Below, piece after piece: positions 1-10,919 of a stretch of DNA of 64,000 nucleotides (the stretch's first letter is position 1; the number at the start of each line of letters is the position of its first letter). Source of the stretch: Antilocapra americana (lineage: Eukaryota; Chordata; Mammalia; Artiodactyla; Antilocapridae). The notes beneath the pieces were generated by a model that saw only the letters and a program-made list of their open reading frames with translations, made no database searches and was not told where the DNA came from. Location: the NCBI GenBank assembly GCA_007570785.1, contig ML664163.1, forward strand, positions 336,225 to 400,224, read 5' to 3'. The translations under genes were made by a program, and so were the position numbers.

Positions 1-2229
1 AATTGAATTTTGTCTACCTAAATTACTTAAGTCAAGTGATGGCCGTTTCCCATCCTAGGGTATTTTTTAAATGCACATTTCAGTGTACTATTTTTAGATG
101 TATCTTACCAGGAATAGATATAATATAAATATTTATTTTATTCCTTAAAAGATACTTAAGGAGGCTTGAACCTTTGCCATGTATTACACGGGGCTCTGAT
201 AAACTGGTAAATCTGATATTTGGTATCTACAGTAAGGACAGATTTAATTTATCCCTTAGGCTTAACTTTCTCTCTATTTGCCTATTTACTTGCATATTAT
301 TTTCTTTACAGGTTCTCTAGTGGCAAAAGTTTTATGTAAGAAATATGTGGAGTTCTATCCTTGTTATCTCACCACTTGTGGGGTCACCCTTACTTTATTT
401 CTTCCCTGAAAGGCACTCTATCTCTAATGGCCATATCAGAATGAATTAAAAGCTGGGAATGACCCTATGTGACCAGAATAGAAACATTTAAAATATATTA
501 AAAATGTTTAAATACTCTGTCCACTTGACCACTCAAGTGCCAGTATACTTTTAGAAATGAACACTGGATATTATTTGTAAGAATACATATCTATACATCA
601 GTCATTTCTCTGTGCTTTTATAGCAAACAGAAAAAACAACATTGGATTTTAGCTGTGTGAATTGACTTACAACTACTGTAGCTTCTTTACCCCAATGTCT
701 CTAACAAGTTAACAAGGGACTGAGGGGAATTTTTAATCCCTTAATCATATTCTGTTCAGTATGTTTATCAATAACTTGGATTAAAAGTGATTTTGAGTTC
801 ATAATTGACCCTTATCTGGGAGGAATATCTTATATTAGGCACAATATGAATATGGAATTGAAATACAAAAGGTAAATGTAATATAAATATGTACAGTCCT
901 GGATTTAGATTTTAAAAATCTATTTGTGTTAATATATTAATACTAGACTGGATACTGCTTTACATTAAAAAACTTAGGTATTTTCATTGACTACGTCTGA
1001 TACAAGCCGATAGGATGATGGGGCTGCTGAAAATGTTTATGCTATTTTTTTGCAGAGACACACAGATTACCTTTTTCCATTGATGTTTAAGATAAGGATA
1101 CTCAGAGAAGTCACAGAGCAGGGCACCAAACAGCATGCTCGCTGTCACTTTTGTCTCAGTGTTTTCTCCATGGCTGGGGTGTTCTGGAGAACTGAAGCCA
1201 GTGTTGCTCAGGGTATACCTGAGCTCTGTTGAGCTGACTTTACCATGTATATTTAGTATTTGCTTCATGAAGGTTGGATTTTTCACCATAAAATTCAAAG
1301 CTTCCTATTGGACAGAGTCTAGGGACAAGACAAGAGTTCGGGAAGGTTTGATCCCTCACATAGCTTCCTTTGATTGAACCAGTCCCTGGTCCAGTTAGCA
1401 GGTTTGATGTTTAGAATACTAAATCCAGTATGTCCAGAATGGGAAGTTTAGTTTCTCCAGACACATGACATAAGGTATAACATAGCAACTCGGAGTTGTG
1501 AGTGTGACATGAAATTAATGAAGCAGTGAAAGGCACTCTCATGCAAGATGAGGACAAATTTGTCCCTAAAAGAGCCTAGATTGTGGAAAGAACTGTTGTT
1601 TAGGTAAGAATTTCAGCTAGGTGATTTCTTTACATTTTTCAATGTAAAGATTTTGGAAGTCTTGGGGTCTTAAATATTGTTTATCTATATAATACAGACA
1701 GGCTAACACATGGCTGTATTATTTGACCTTCAGCAACAGACATTACTGATATCCTTTGGCTTTGGATTCTTTAGGTTTAGTAGAGAAATAACTCTCAGGT
1801 TTATGCAGGCATTAAATCTCTGCACTTTAGGACTAAGGAAGGACACTTTTGAAAGCTCCTTAAGGGAGATAGAGCCAAAGTATCTGTTTGAAGATCTCTA
1901 TTCCTCATTATCACTGCTTTGCTGTGGATTTGTAGCCCTGAAAGGAGCCCAAATAGTATGGAGTTGGAGTCCCTCGTTTTCATAGGAGCAGCATGATCCT
2001 TTTGAAGATATTCAGGTACACTGAGTTTATGCCCTGCTGTTGAATATCCTTCAGTTCTGTGCTTCTGGGACAGTCTTCATTTTTAAGGGATATTCCCCAG
2101 CTGCTCACTTCCCACAGCTGGGACAGACTATCAATGTTTGAAAAGTGTCTCTCTTGTAAACTGCGCATCTTATGTATTCCTTCATGAGTTTGTATTACCT
2201 TAAATCATTTAATCTTTCAATATGTGAAA

Positions 2230-2400
2230 GTAGTTGAAAGCAAAAAGTGGATCAGTGACACTCTGAGTTTTGATTTTGCCTTTCACTAGTTGTAGACCTT
2301 CAGCAATTGCTTAAACCTGCCACTTCTCCACTGTGTATTGAAAATTCCTCTCTCCCTCAGGGTGGTTGAAAGGATTAAAATAAAAACGTGTTTATTTTAA
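2230..2400 (+). mobile_element. MIR-like SINE remnant
   Basis: The order of a 'gatcagtgacactctgagtt' block, a 'ttgcttaaacctgccacttc' block and a 'ggattaaaataaaaacg' block resembles a strongly diverged MIR core. Assigned by eye; borders are approximate. Confidence 0.45.
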
Positions 2401-2579
2401 ACATAATGCTCAGCATAGTTCCCACACATTTGTGAATAGACAGAGACATGGACTGAAGGGTTTTGGATGACTATTTTAGACAGAAAATTAGGGAAGTAAC
2501 TTTTTTTAAATAAAGAACTTTTGAGCAGATGGCTGAACAAACTGAGAAAGTGAATGTTTCTAACCCTGTGTAAGCAAAA

Positions 2580-2970
2580 TCACCTGCAGATTGAGTGGCT
2601 TAATAATAAGGTAGCCATCTGTTATTGCTCAATGTCTGTGGGTCAGTAATTTGATAGTGGTTTTGTAGGGTAGCTTTGTTTTGGGATCTCCCATGAAGTT
2701 GACAGGAGATTTTGGCCAGGGTTGCTCTGGGGCTTGATGGGAGGTAGAAAGCACACTTCCAAACTGGCTGACTCACATGGCTGGCTGGCGCTTCAGTTCC
2801 TCTTTACCTCGACCACTACACAGGACTACCTGAGTATTTGTGCAGGGATCTGTTTTCACTGGAGTGTGCGATTCAAGAGAACAGAGTAGAAACTGCAGTC
2901 TTTTTCAATGCTGGGCTCGAGAGTCATCTACCATGACTTCTTCCGTATTCTGGTCACCCAGATTCAGTGT
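2580..2970. repeat. old mammalian interspersed repeat, class not assigned
   Basis: The stretch has the flow of a familiar mammalian dispersed repeat (a 'gagtggcttaataataa' start, 'tctgtgggtcagtaatttg', then a Ser/Pro-poor GC-richer body ending near 'ggtcacccagattcag'). I cannot place it in a family without a library search. Confidence 0.35.
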
Positions 2971-4133
2971 GGGTGGGGGCTACATAAATGCATGATCACC
3001 AGGAAGTAAGAACCGTTAGAGGACATCTTGGAGGGTGGGTACCACTATGAGTCATATAAGAATTGTATGGGATGACGTTTCCAGGAAGAGAACAGGTAGA
3101 GGCAGGGGGAAACGGATAGTAGAGCTAGAGCATGGGGATTGGAAAGAGGCAGGGAAGATGGCGACAGGTCCTGTAGGGCCTGACTGAAATGGTAAGAGGA
3201 GGGAGTTGTCGTGAGAATGTCAAGTCTTTTGAGAAGAGTGACATTACTTATTATTTTAGAGGATTACTGTGGCCGCTTAGTAGAGAATTGATTTTATGGG
3301 GCAAAAAGGGAAGAAGGGAAATTAATGGAATACCACTACTATATTCTAGGTGAGAAATTACAGTGGCTTGAGCTGAGGTGCTAACAGTAGAAATAATGAA
3401 ACGTGTTTAGATTACAGATACACTGTAAAGATACGCGTCCACAAGACCTGCCGAGGGATTGGATGTGAGGTGAAGACAAGGAGCCAGGGAAGCCTTCTAA
3501 TGATACGAGAGGTGCACGTGTGGGGGTCAGGGAGAATGGTGATGGGGTTCTTTCCACTTATACTGGACATACTAAGTTTGAAAAGTCTATCTGACACCCA
3601 GGTCTCACTGTCAACATTATGCTAGCCAGAAAATTCTTGATCATTCCTCATTAGATGTTTTGATAAATAATGTAGGACTCTAAGTATTTTATAGTATGAC
3701 TTATCAGGCAAACTTGTACTTTAAAAAAAAGAAAATAATTATGGTTGTGAGTACTATAATGTTGTGATTCATAACTGTGGGCTCATTTTTTCTGCATAAC
3801 TAGAAGTTTAGAACTTTAGTTTTCTTGTAGTATTTTTTTTTTCAACTTAAAATTTAAAACAGACTTTGTTTTATATTAGCCAACATGTTTTGGACCAATT
3901 TTGAGCATTTGGACCAAGTATGAGCATTAAAAACCAATGAAAATTTAAATTTTTGCAGGTGATTCTGATTACAGCAGTCACTCAAAGTGCTGTATTAGGC
4001 TATAGTATATAGTTTTGCCACATAAAGTCTTAAAAATTACTCAATACTTTTTCATATTTTGATTTCTCTTTAGGGGTTTATTTCTCTCTAGGGGGTATAG
4101 TTCCATTTTGCTCCTAAAATAGTAAAATTTATT

Positions 4134-4361
4134 AATTAAAACTCAAACAGGGGCTTCCCTGGGGTAAGAATTCACCTGTCAATGCAGGGGACATGAGTTC
4201 GATTCCCAGTCAGGGAAGATGACACATGCCACGGGGCAGCTAGGCCCACGTGTCACACTACTGAGCCCACACGCCGCTGGCCACACCTAGAGAAAGCCCG
4301 TGCATAGCAACAAAGACCCACCACAGCAAAAAAATTAAAAAGAAAATTAAAACTCAAACAG
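4134..4361 (+). mobile_element. CHR-type tRNA-derived SINE with 17-bp target-site duplication
   Basis: Element at 4151-4344. It starts with a tRNA-like head ('gggcttccctgggg', then a B-box-like 'gagttcgattcccagtc') and continues with the degenerate 'gcccacacgccgctgg' body and 'agaaagcccgtgcatagcaa' typical of ruminant/cetacean CHR SINEs, ending in an A-rich tail. It is flanked by a perfect 17-bp direct repeat, aattaaaactcaaacag, at 4134-4150 and 4345-4361, so it is a complete retroposition event. Confidence 0.85.
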
Positions 4362-4685
4362 TACGGAGTTAGATACTGGAGAAGATCAAATGACTAAAAG
4401 CCCCGTTTACCACTTGTCAGTCACTCTGTGCTCTAGCAACCTGTAATCTCCCCAAAGGAGAATCTCTGCCTGGAGTTTAATAAATACGCTCCCAGATCAC
4501 CTTCTGCATATTTACATACACATAAACTGCACACACAATTTTTAAACATAAAATTATATGTAACTTTTTTTTTTTTTAATTTACTAAAGGTCTCTTGGAA
4601 ATCTTTCTTTGGCACTGTTAGATACGCTGTATAGTACTCTGTGGTTTAACTACTTATTGATGTATAGTTAGGTTTAGGGTTTTAT

Positions 4686-4878
4686 TGTGTGTGTTTGTTA
4701 GTTGCTCAGTTGTGTCTGACTCCTTGAGACCCCTTGTCAGGCTCCTCTTGCCTGATTCTCCAGGCAAGAATACTGGAGTGGATTGCCATTCTCTTCTCCA
4801 GGGGATCTTCCCGACCCATGGATTGAACCTGGATCTCCTGCACTGCAGGCAGGTTCTTTACCATCTAAGCCACCAGAC
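4686..4878 (-). mobile_element. Bov-A/Bov-tA SINE, antisense
   Basis: Reads as the reverse complement of the Bov-tA consensus: 'gttgctcagttgtgtctgac' at the left, 'caagaatactggagtgg' in the middle and 'ttctttaccatctaagccac' at the right. Nearly full length, with scattered substitutions. Confidence 0.88.
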
Positions 4879-5226
4879 AGTAAAGCAGTGTTTTCATTAT
4901 TACAGTGCTAAACTGGATATGACATATGCATATTTATGCTCAAAAATGATTATTTGTCTAGAACGGATTACAGACGTAAATTATGAATCAGAAGACAGAT
5001 ACACTATTAATTTTGAGGGGTCCTGTTAATTTACCCTCCAAGAAGTAGAGACCAATTTATTTTTATACCAGCAGTTGTGTAAGTGAGATTTTGTGTGGTT
5101 CAAAATCCATATGTGTTATTAATAGTATTTTCTTATTTTATTTTTGCCATTCTGAGGAACAAAACTTTTATTATTTATTTTTTATTGTGTTAGTTTTCGT
5201 TTTCCCTTCAGTACTTTTCATTGACC

Positions 5227-5457
5227 TTATGTTTTTAAGGGCTTCCCTGGTGGCTCAGATGGTAAAGCGTCTGTCTACAATGCAGGAGACCCAGGTTCGA
5301 TACCTGGGTTGGGAAGATCCTCTGGAGAAGGAAATGGCAACCCACTCCAGTACTCTTGCCTGGAAAATCCCATGAGCAAAGGAGCGTGGTGGGCTACAGC
5401 ATGGGGTTGCAAAGAGTCGGACTCAGCTGAGTGACTTAACTTTCTTACGTTTTTAAG
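5227..5457 (+). mobile_element. Bov-tA SINE with target-site duplication
   Basis: Full-length sense element, about 5240-5444, starting 'gcttccctggtggctcagat' and ending 'gctgagtgacttaacttt'. Flanks 5227-5239 and 5445-5457 form a 13-bp direct repeat with one mismatch (ttatgtttttaag / ttacgtttttaag). Confidence 0.9.
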
Positions 5458-6011
5458 CTCTTTTAGAAAGAAAATATTCAATAAACTGATTTATATATAA
5501 AGTGGACATAAGCAAAACATTTGAATGCAATTTCATTGATGGAAGAAAGTAGGGACATCTGAGGAAGAGTGGAGACCCAAAATGAGGCAGAATGAGGCAG
5601 AGATAGAAGGCAGAAACAAGGTGGAAACAGAGACCACGACCTCCAGTGTGGGCAGAGGTCAAGTATGTTCAGAGTTTGGGAGATAGTGTTGAAACCATTT
5701 TAACCACTGAGAAACTGGAAGCCGAGTTCTAGAGGGGACACCATTCCCTTGCGGTCAGTGTTGCAAGGACTGAGGAGTAGAACTGGATGGATTCTCTTCC
5801 TTTTCCTCCAGTATTACTCTGACTCTCAGAAGCATTTTTATCTTCAGGAGTCTATGAATAGGAAAAAATAATGTGTGAGGTTGATGGGGGCTTCTGATTA
5901 TGGATGGGGATTTGAACAAAGTTTCATTCTTTTATGAAAACAGGCAGATTTATTACACCAGATTTACAAGATCACATATATTTTGTAGCTTTCTATAATT
6001 GTGAGCAGTGT

Positions 6012-6092
6012 GTGTGTGTGTTAGCCACCCAGTTGTGTCAGACTCTTTGTGACCCCATGCATTGCAGCCTTCCAGGCTCCTCTATCCATGGA
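6012..6092 (-). mobile_element. Bov-A SINE fragment, antisense, next to a short (TG)n run
   Basis: Only the 3'-end portion is present ('cccagttgtgtcagactctt', 'ccaggctcctctatccatgg'). It stops abruptly at about 6092. Confidence 0.75.
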
Positions 6093-7004
6093 ATAATAAA
6101 ATTTAAACTGTCATCTGAGATGGACACATTATCTGAGACCAGGTTATCTCAATGACCCACACCATGAAGAGAGAGCATTGTTTTGTTTGTTGTTTAAAAT
6201 TAAGCACTAATGCACAGTTGGCACCTTTTATGCCACCTGTGTTTTCTTGTCTGTAAACATGTAGTCTCTAAAAATGCTTGCGTAGTGTAATTCACATCAT
6301 CTTTGAAGGATTACCTCATTGTTCAGTTTCTCCTTAATTTCACTTTGATTTTTTAAATAAAGATTTGATTTAAGTGATTCAAATAAAAATAATTATGTGA
6401 TTAATACGTGATTTTGTTTTAAAAAGCAAATGATAATTCCAGTATATGGTGACCAATGATTTCATATTTTAAAACTTAGGTTTTGTTGTTCTCTAAATGT
6501 AACAGAGACTGATTTGAAATACACCTTGGTTATGACTGAAATAAACAATGTTTATTGTAAAAGAAAAGAGAACAAATTGAGAAGTGCTTTACTAAGCTTA
6601 GATTTTTATGAGTGTTTCTTTCTTGTACTAACTGTGTAAATCTTGGAAAATGAACTTTGAAGTCAGAGGTAAAGATACATAGTTATTATAACTTGAATTG
6701 TTCATTAAATCATTGCAGTAGATGAATTCAGGATGTCATTTAGTGAGGTTTTTTTGTTTTTATTAATTTTTTTAGCATTAAGCCTTTTTATGTAGGTAAT
6801 TAGGCACGCTTCCACAAATTTTTCAGATTTTTAAAAGAAAACTGATTCAACTACTCATTTTATTTCATATTCCCAATGTATATTATCTCTAAAATGCATA
6901 CTAATATTTCCTCTGTACCATACGTCTGATAGACACAACTTATAAGGTATTTACTAGGTAAAACACATCCTATTAAGTCAATTTACTAAGAACCAGTATT
7001 ATTC

Positions 7005-7180
7005 TAAGTTCTTTAGTTATGTTGACATCTTTAATTCTCTTAGCAGTCCTGTGAGACAGACATCATTGTTTTTATCTCCATTTACAGATAAGGAAAAGGA
7101 ATCACAGAAAATGAAGTCATTTGTCCAGTCTTTTGTAATTTATACTCCTAGTAAGGGACAAACCAAGGCATTTAACCCAG
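7005..7180 (+). mobile_element. MIR-like SINE remnant
   Basis: Contains the hallmark MIR order: 'ttctcttagcagtcctgtga', 'tctccatttacagataagga', then 'aaatgaagtcatttgtcc'. Diverged; borders approximate. Confidence 0.6.
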
Positions 7181-8599
7181 ATAGAAGGGGCTCCAAGTAG
7201 CCTAAATCTTGATTAATCATGATGGTGTTCTGTCCAGAGTATATCTGTAAAGCTTCTGAGATAATGGAAGAGTCTTAAACAAACAGACACCAGCTAACAG
7301 CCATGTAAATTATGTGTGACCTGTTTGTATTGTGAAGAATTTGCACTGCTGCTTACATCGTTTAAAAACCAGGGCATAGAAAAGCAATTCTAGATCAAGC
7401 TTTTATTAAAAAATCATTGATACTAGCCTAGATTCTAGTGATTGGTCAACTTTTTCTGTAAAGGGCCTGAGAATAGATATCTGGACATATTCTATCTCTT
7501 TTGCATATTTTAATTTTTTCCTTTTTTTTTAAGCCTTTAAAATGGAAAAAAACATTCTTAGGTCTTAGGCTATAATAGAAACAAGCTGCTTGCTTAATTT
7601 GGCCCATGGGCAGTATTTTGCCTATCCCTGGCATAGACTCATTGGGCATATATTAATAGATTTAGACACTCTCCTCTGCATGAACAAATTCTTCTTTTTA
7701 TATGTCTTAAAATGTTTTGGTTTCAAAGATGTTCTAGAATTCTCCATCTACTTCTCACTGCCTTTCTAAACCTTGCCTTATCAGAGAATTGTAAGATTCC
7801 AAGTCTACATGGATATAAGAGGCAAAAGTTATAGAATGAAGTATACAGAGCTTTGAGCATTCTCAGACCAAATATTGATCTGGAGTTTTTCTCTTTATGA
7901 TGATTTAAACCAGCATTTAAAATCCTTATTCTAGGAATCCTCTATTATAGAAAAACATAGTTTCAACTGCTTTCAGAGAACCTCTGATTCTGCAGAGCCT
8001 TTCTCATCTCTATTTTGCTCACTTTGAGTGAGGAAAAAAATATATACATTTCTTTCTCCATGATTGTTCTAGAGTATCATTGCTTTCAGTAAAATCCTGA
8101 ACCTTGAAAGCAGGCTTCTTGAGCAATAAATTAGAAAATATGTTTTAGTAGTTTAAAATGATACATTAATGTGTGTTTTTGAGCATTTCAGTTAGAGATA
8201 ATTGTTTACAGATGGGGAGAAGCACTTTACCCAGTGTCAATGATGCTCTGGGTAAGAAGGATGGGTATATTAATGAGAAACTTTGATAATGAAGCAGTTA
8301 AGTAGAAAATTTTCTTTTTAAGAAAATTATCACATTTTATATGTTTAAGTGAATATTTGTGTGGGCAGACATTTTCCTCTATCCTGAAGTTTCCTTACAG
8401 AAGCAAAATTGCTCAGTATTACAAAGCAAGGAATTTTTCTTAGTTATAAACTTTGCTGATTTAACAGTTGAATGTAACTTACTTGATGAATTTTTCTTAA
8501 TGTATCTCTGGAGTATATAGTCTTCTTAGAGAATATTTTTTATTGTGAACTTTAAAATGATAATCTGACTTAATTATGTTCTTTCCTGTTTTGTTTCAG

Positions 8600-8679
8600 A
8601 AAGTATCTGTATGTCACATCTTCTTTTAAAGGAGCATTTAAATGTGAAGTTAAAAAGGCAGAAGAAGAAGTAAAGAGAG
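8600..8679 (+). CDS. MORC1: MORC1 coding exon (start of the ATPase coiled-coil insertion)
   Basis: An 80-bp exon preceded by 'tttcctgttttgtttcag' and followed by a consensus gtatgt donor. The first base ends a codon begun upstream; the next 26 codons start KYLYVTSSFKGAFK and end in a run of Lys/Glu; one base is left over. In MORC proteins this segment leaves the GHKL ATPase core and enters the first arm of the antiparallel coiled-coil hairpin (called CC1 in MORC2). This is the first MORC1 exon visible in the window, falling at roughly residue 270-280 of the human protein by my estimate. A BovB insertion begins about 120 bp downstream. Confidence 0.93.
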
Positions 8680-8795
8680 GTATGTAATTACTTGTGGCCT
8701 GTGTCATTATTGTTATATGGCCTACAACATTATTGTCCATTTATTCAGCAAACATTCATTGAACAATTGTTCTAAGACAACACTGCACTGTGTGA

Positions 8796-9846
8796 ATCAC
8801 AACAAACTGGAAAATTCTGAAAGAGATGGGAATACCAGACCACCTGACCGGCCTCCTGAAAAATCTGTATGCAGGTCAAGAAGCAACAGTTTGAACTAGA
8901 CATGGAACAAGAGACTGGTTCCAAATAGGAAAAGGAGTACCTCAAGGCTGTATGTTATCACTCTGCTTATTTAACTTAAATGCAGAGTACATCATGAGAA
9001 ACGCTGGGCTGGAGGAAGCACAAGCTGGAATCAAGATTGCCAGGAGAAATATCAATAACCTCAGATATGCAGATGACACCACCCTTATGGCAGAAAGTGA
9101 AGAAGATCTAAAGAGCCTCTTGATGAAAGTGAAAGAGGAGAGTGAAAAAGTTGGCTTAAAAACTCAACATTCAGAAAACTAAGATCATGGCATCTCGGCC
9201 CATCACTTCATGGGAAATAGATGGGGAAACAGTGGAAACAGTGACAGACTTTATTTTGGGGGGCTCCAAAATCACTACAGATGGTGACTGCAGCCATGAA
9301 ATTAGAAGACACTTGTTCCTTGGAAGAAAAGTTTTGACCAATCTAGACAGCATATTAAAAAGCAGAGACTTGACTTCGCCAACAAAGGTCCATCTAGTCA
9401 AGGCTATGGTTTTTCCAGTAGTCCTGTATGGATATGATACTTGGACTGTAAAGAAAGCTGAGCACCAAAGAATTGATGCTTTTGAACTGTGGTGTTGGGA
9501 AAGAATCTTGAGAGTCCCTTGGACTGTAAGGGGATCCAACCAGTCCCTCCTAGAGGAGATCAGTCCTGAATATTCACTGAAGGGACTGATGCTGAAGCTG
9601 AAACTCCAATACTTTGGCCACCTGATGCGAAGAACTAATTCATTGGAAAAAACCTTGATGCTGGAAAAGACTGAAGGCAGAAGGAGAAGGGGACGACAGA
9701 GGATGAGATGGTTGGATGGCATCACCGACTCAGTGGAGATGAGTTGGAGTAAACTCTGGGAGTTGGTGATGGACAGAGAGGCCTAGTGTGCTGCAATCCA
9801 TGGGGTCGCAAAGACTAAGCAAGTAGGCAACTGAACTGAACTGAAT
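8796..9846 (+). mobile_element. BovB (RTE) LINE, copy 1, 5'-truncated, sense
   Basis: Covers the back part of the BovB reverse transcriptase and the C-terminal region through the 3' end ('ctgaactgaactgaat'). The RT catalytic motif is preserved as YADD within NLRYADDTTLMAESEE (about 9057-9105). Two open segments, 8952-9182 and 9187-9786, lie in different frames; the break falls in an A run near 9160, where this copy has one A more than copies 2 and 3. 5' truncated, so it lacks the endonuclease. Inactive. Confidence 0.93.
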
Positions 9847-10027
9847 GCTGCTCTCACCATTGCAGGAATAACCACAATTAGTCAAATGTAATTCCTCCCT
9901 CTCAGGAACTTTATAACACATTTTCCATCTTTGGTTTTGTCTAAATATGATGTTATTTATTATTACAAAAATAATAAAGTTCTAAGGACACTCTTGAAAC
10001 TAGATTGATGTATATCAGAAAACCCCA

Positions 10028-10203
10028 GGGACTTCCCTGGTGGTCCGGTGGTTAAGACTCCGTGTTGCCACTGCAGGGAGCTTTGGTCCTATCCCTGGTC
10101 AGGGAACTGGATCCCACACGCCACAGCTAAGACTTCACATGTCATAGCTAAAGATCCCACGTGCTGCAACCAAAACCCAGCACAGCCAAAGAAAAAAGAA
10201 TAA
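10028..10203 (+). mobile_element. CHR-type tRNA-derived SINE
   Basis: Starts 'gggacttccctggtggtccg', contains 'ggttaagactccgtgttgcc' and the 'cacacgccacagctaag' body, and ends in an A-rich 'gccaaagaaaaaagaataaa' tail. Likely target-site repeats are agaaaacccca before and agaaaccccca after. Confidence 0.85.
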
Positions 10204-10436
10204 AAGAAACCCCCATTGTTCCGTTGTAGAGTTAGATAATTTTAGAGACTGATGTTGTTACATCCACTTTAAGACAGAATGCTATACACACTCAGTCCTC
10301 CAACAAAAGGACAAAGTCATCCTTCCCCAGTGATCCAGGAGCGAGGAGTAGCTCTGAATCCATATTTCATGGATTTTAGAGAGTTTCAGTCAGCCAAACA
10401 TTCAGTCATGACTTTTGATTTGTATGTATACGTATA

Positions 10437-10630
10437 GGTGGCTCAGACATAGACAACCCACCTGCAGTGCAAGAGATGATGGCAGGAGCTGTAGGTTTGA
10501 TTCCTAGATCAGGAGGAAGAGATGGCAACCCACTCTAGTATTGGGGAAATCTCATGGACAGAGAGAGCCTGCTGGGCTACAGTCCATGGGGTTGCCAAGA
10601 GTCTGACATGAGCTGGCAACTAAACAACAA
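10437..10630 (+). mobile_element. Bov-tA SINE, diverged, sense
   Basis: Recognised from 'gatggcaacccactctagta', 'ctgggctacagtccatgggg' and 'agagtctgacatgag'. The left end lacks the first dozen bases of the consensus. Confidence 0.8.
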
Positions 10631-10845
10631 GTGTATGCTCTGTAAGTTGTTATGCCTTAGAGGAAACACTATACAGCTACCTAATCTTGGAATGTGTGAA
10701 AACTGTAGAAGGAATATAGAATTTTCTGAGATTATTATCTGTAAGCCATTCTTACTGGTCATGTATGTATTATGTATATGTAATATTCATTTAAAGATGT
10801 TTGAAAGAATTTTATTTTATTAAATTATCTTGCTTCTGTTTCTAG

Positions 10846-10919
10846 CTGAACTCATCCTGAAAGAAGCACAAATCAAAGTAAACTACTCTGACAAAACTTC
10901 TTTGTCTTCCTCTGCCAAG
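10846..10919 (+). CDS. MORC1: MORC1 coding exon (coiled-coil insertion)
   Basis: A 74-bp exon after 'tgcttctgtttctag' and before 'gtatga'. Its first two bases complete the Ala codon begun in the previous exon. The 24 following codons read ELILKEAQIKVNYSDKT then a serine-rich stretch ending SSAK. This is the tip of the coiled-coil hairpin inserted in the MORC ATPase module: helical Lys/Glu-rich sequence giving way to a polar turn. It ends at a codon boundary. Confidence 0.93.

Larger units (their letters stand above)
1..8599 (+). other. MORC1: MORC1 intron upstream of the first visible exon
   Basis: No coding exon was recognised here. I looked for the ATPase exon that should end in a Leu-Tyr-Arg-Pro-Arg type sequence just before KYLYV and did not find it, so it lies left of the window. 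The stretch holds three Bov-A/Bov-tA SINEs (4686, 5240, 6012), one CHR-type SINE (4151), MIR-like pieces (2230, 7005) and an unclassified old repeat (2580). 1-2200 and 7200-8590 are AT-rich sequence in which I see nothing. Confidence 0.75.
8680..10845 (+). other. MORC1: MORC1 intron (2.2 kb)
   Basis: Filled mostly by a BovB LINE (8796-9846), a CHR-type SINE (10028-10203) and a Bov-tA SINE (10437-10630). The short piece 8725-8765 ('catttattcagcaaacattc') resembles an L2 3' end cut by the BovB insertion. Confidence 0.85.

Noticed and set aside
300..335. Exon-like block: 'tttctttacag' acceptor and 'tatgtaag' donor around a short open stretch
   Set aside because: The roughly 24-base reading matches no MORC1 sequence I know and has no phase partner; likely chance.
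1..8599. Search for the preceding MORC1 ATPase exons
   Set aside because: No in-phase block with splice sites and the expected Arg-rich text was found; these exons are taken to lie upstream of the window.
9171..9725. 184-residue open frame on the - strand
   Set aside because: It is the antisense of BovB copy 1; the sense strand reads as BovB C-terminal protein. The same explanation covers 25721-26023, 34418-34855 and 23355-23684.
4151..10203. Possible tRNA genes at the heads of CHR and Bov-tA elements
   Set aside because: The tRNA-like heads are SINE promoters with degenerate arms and no complete cloverleaf.
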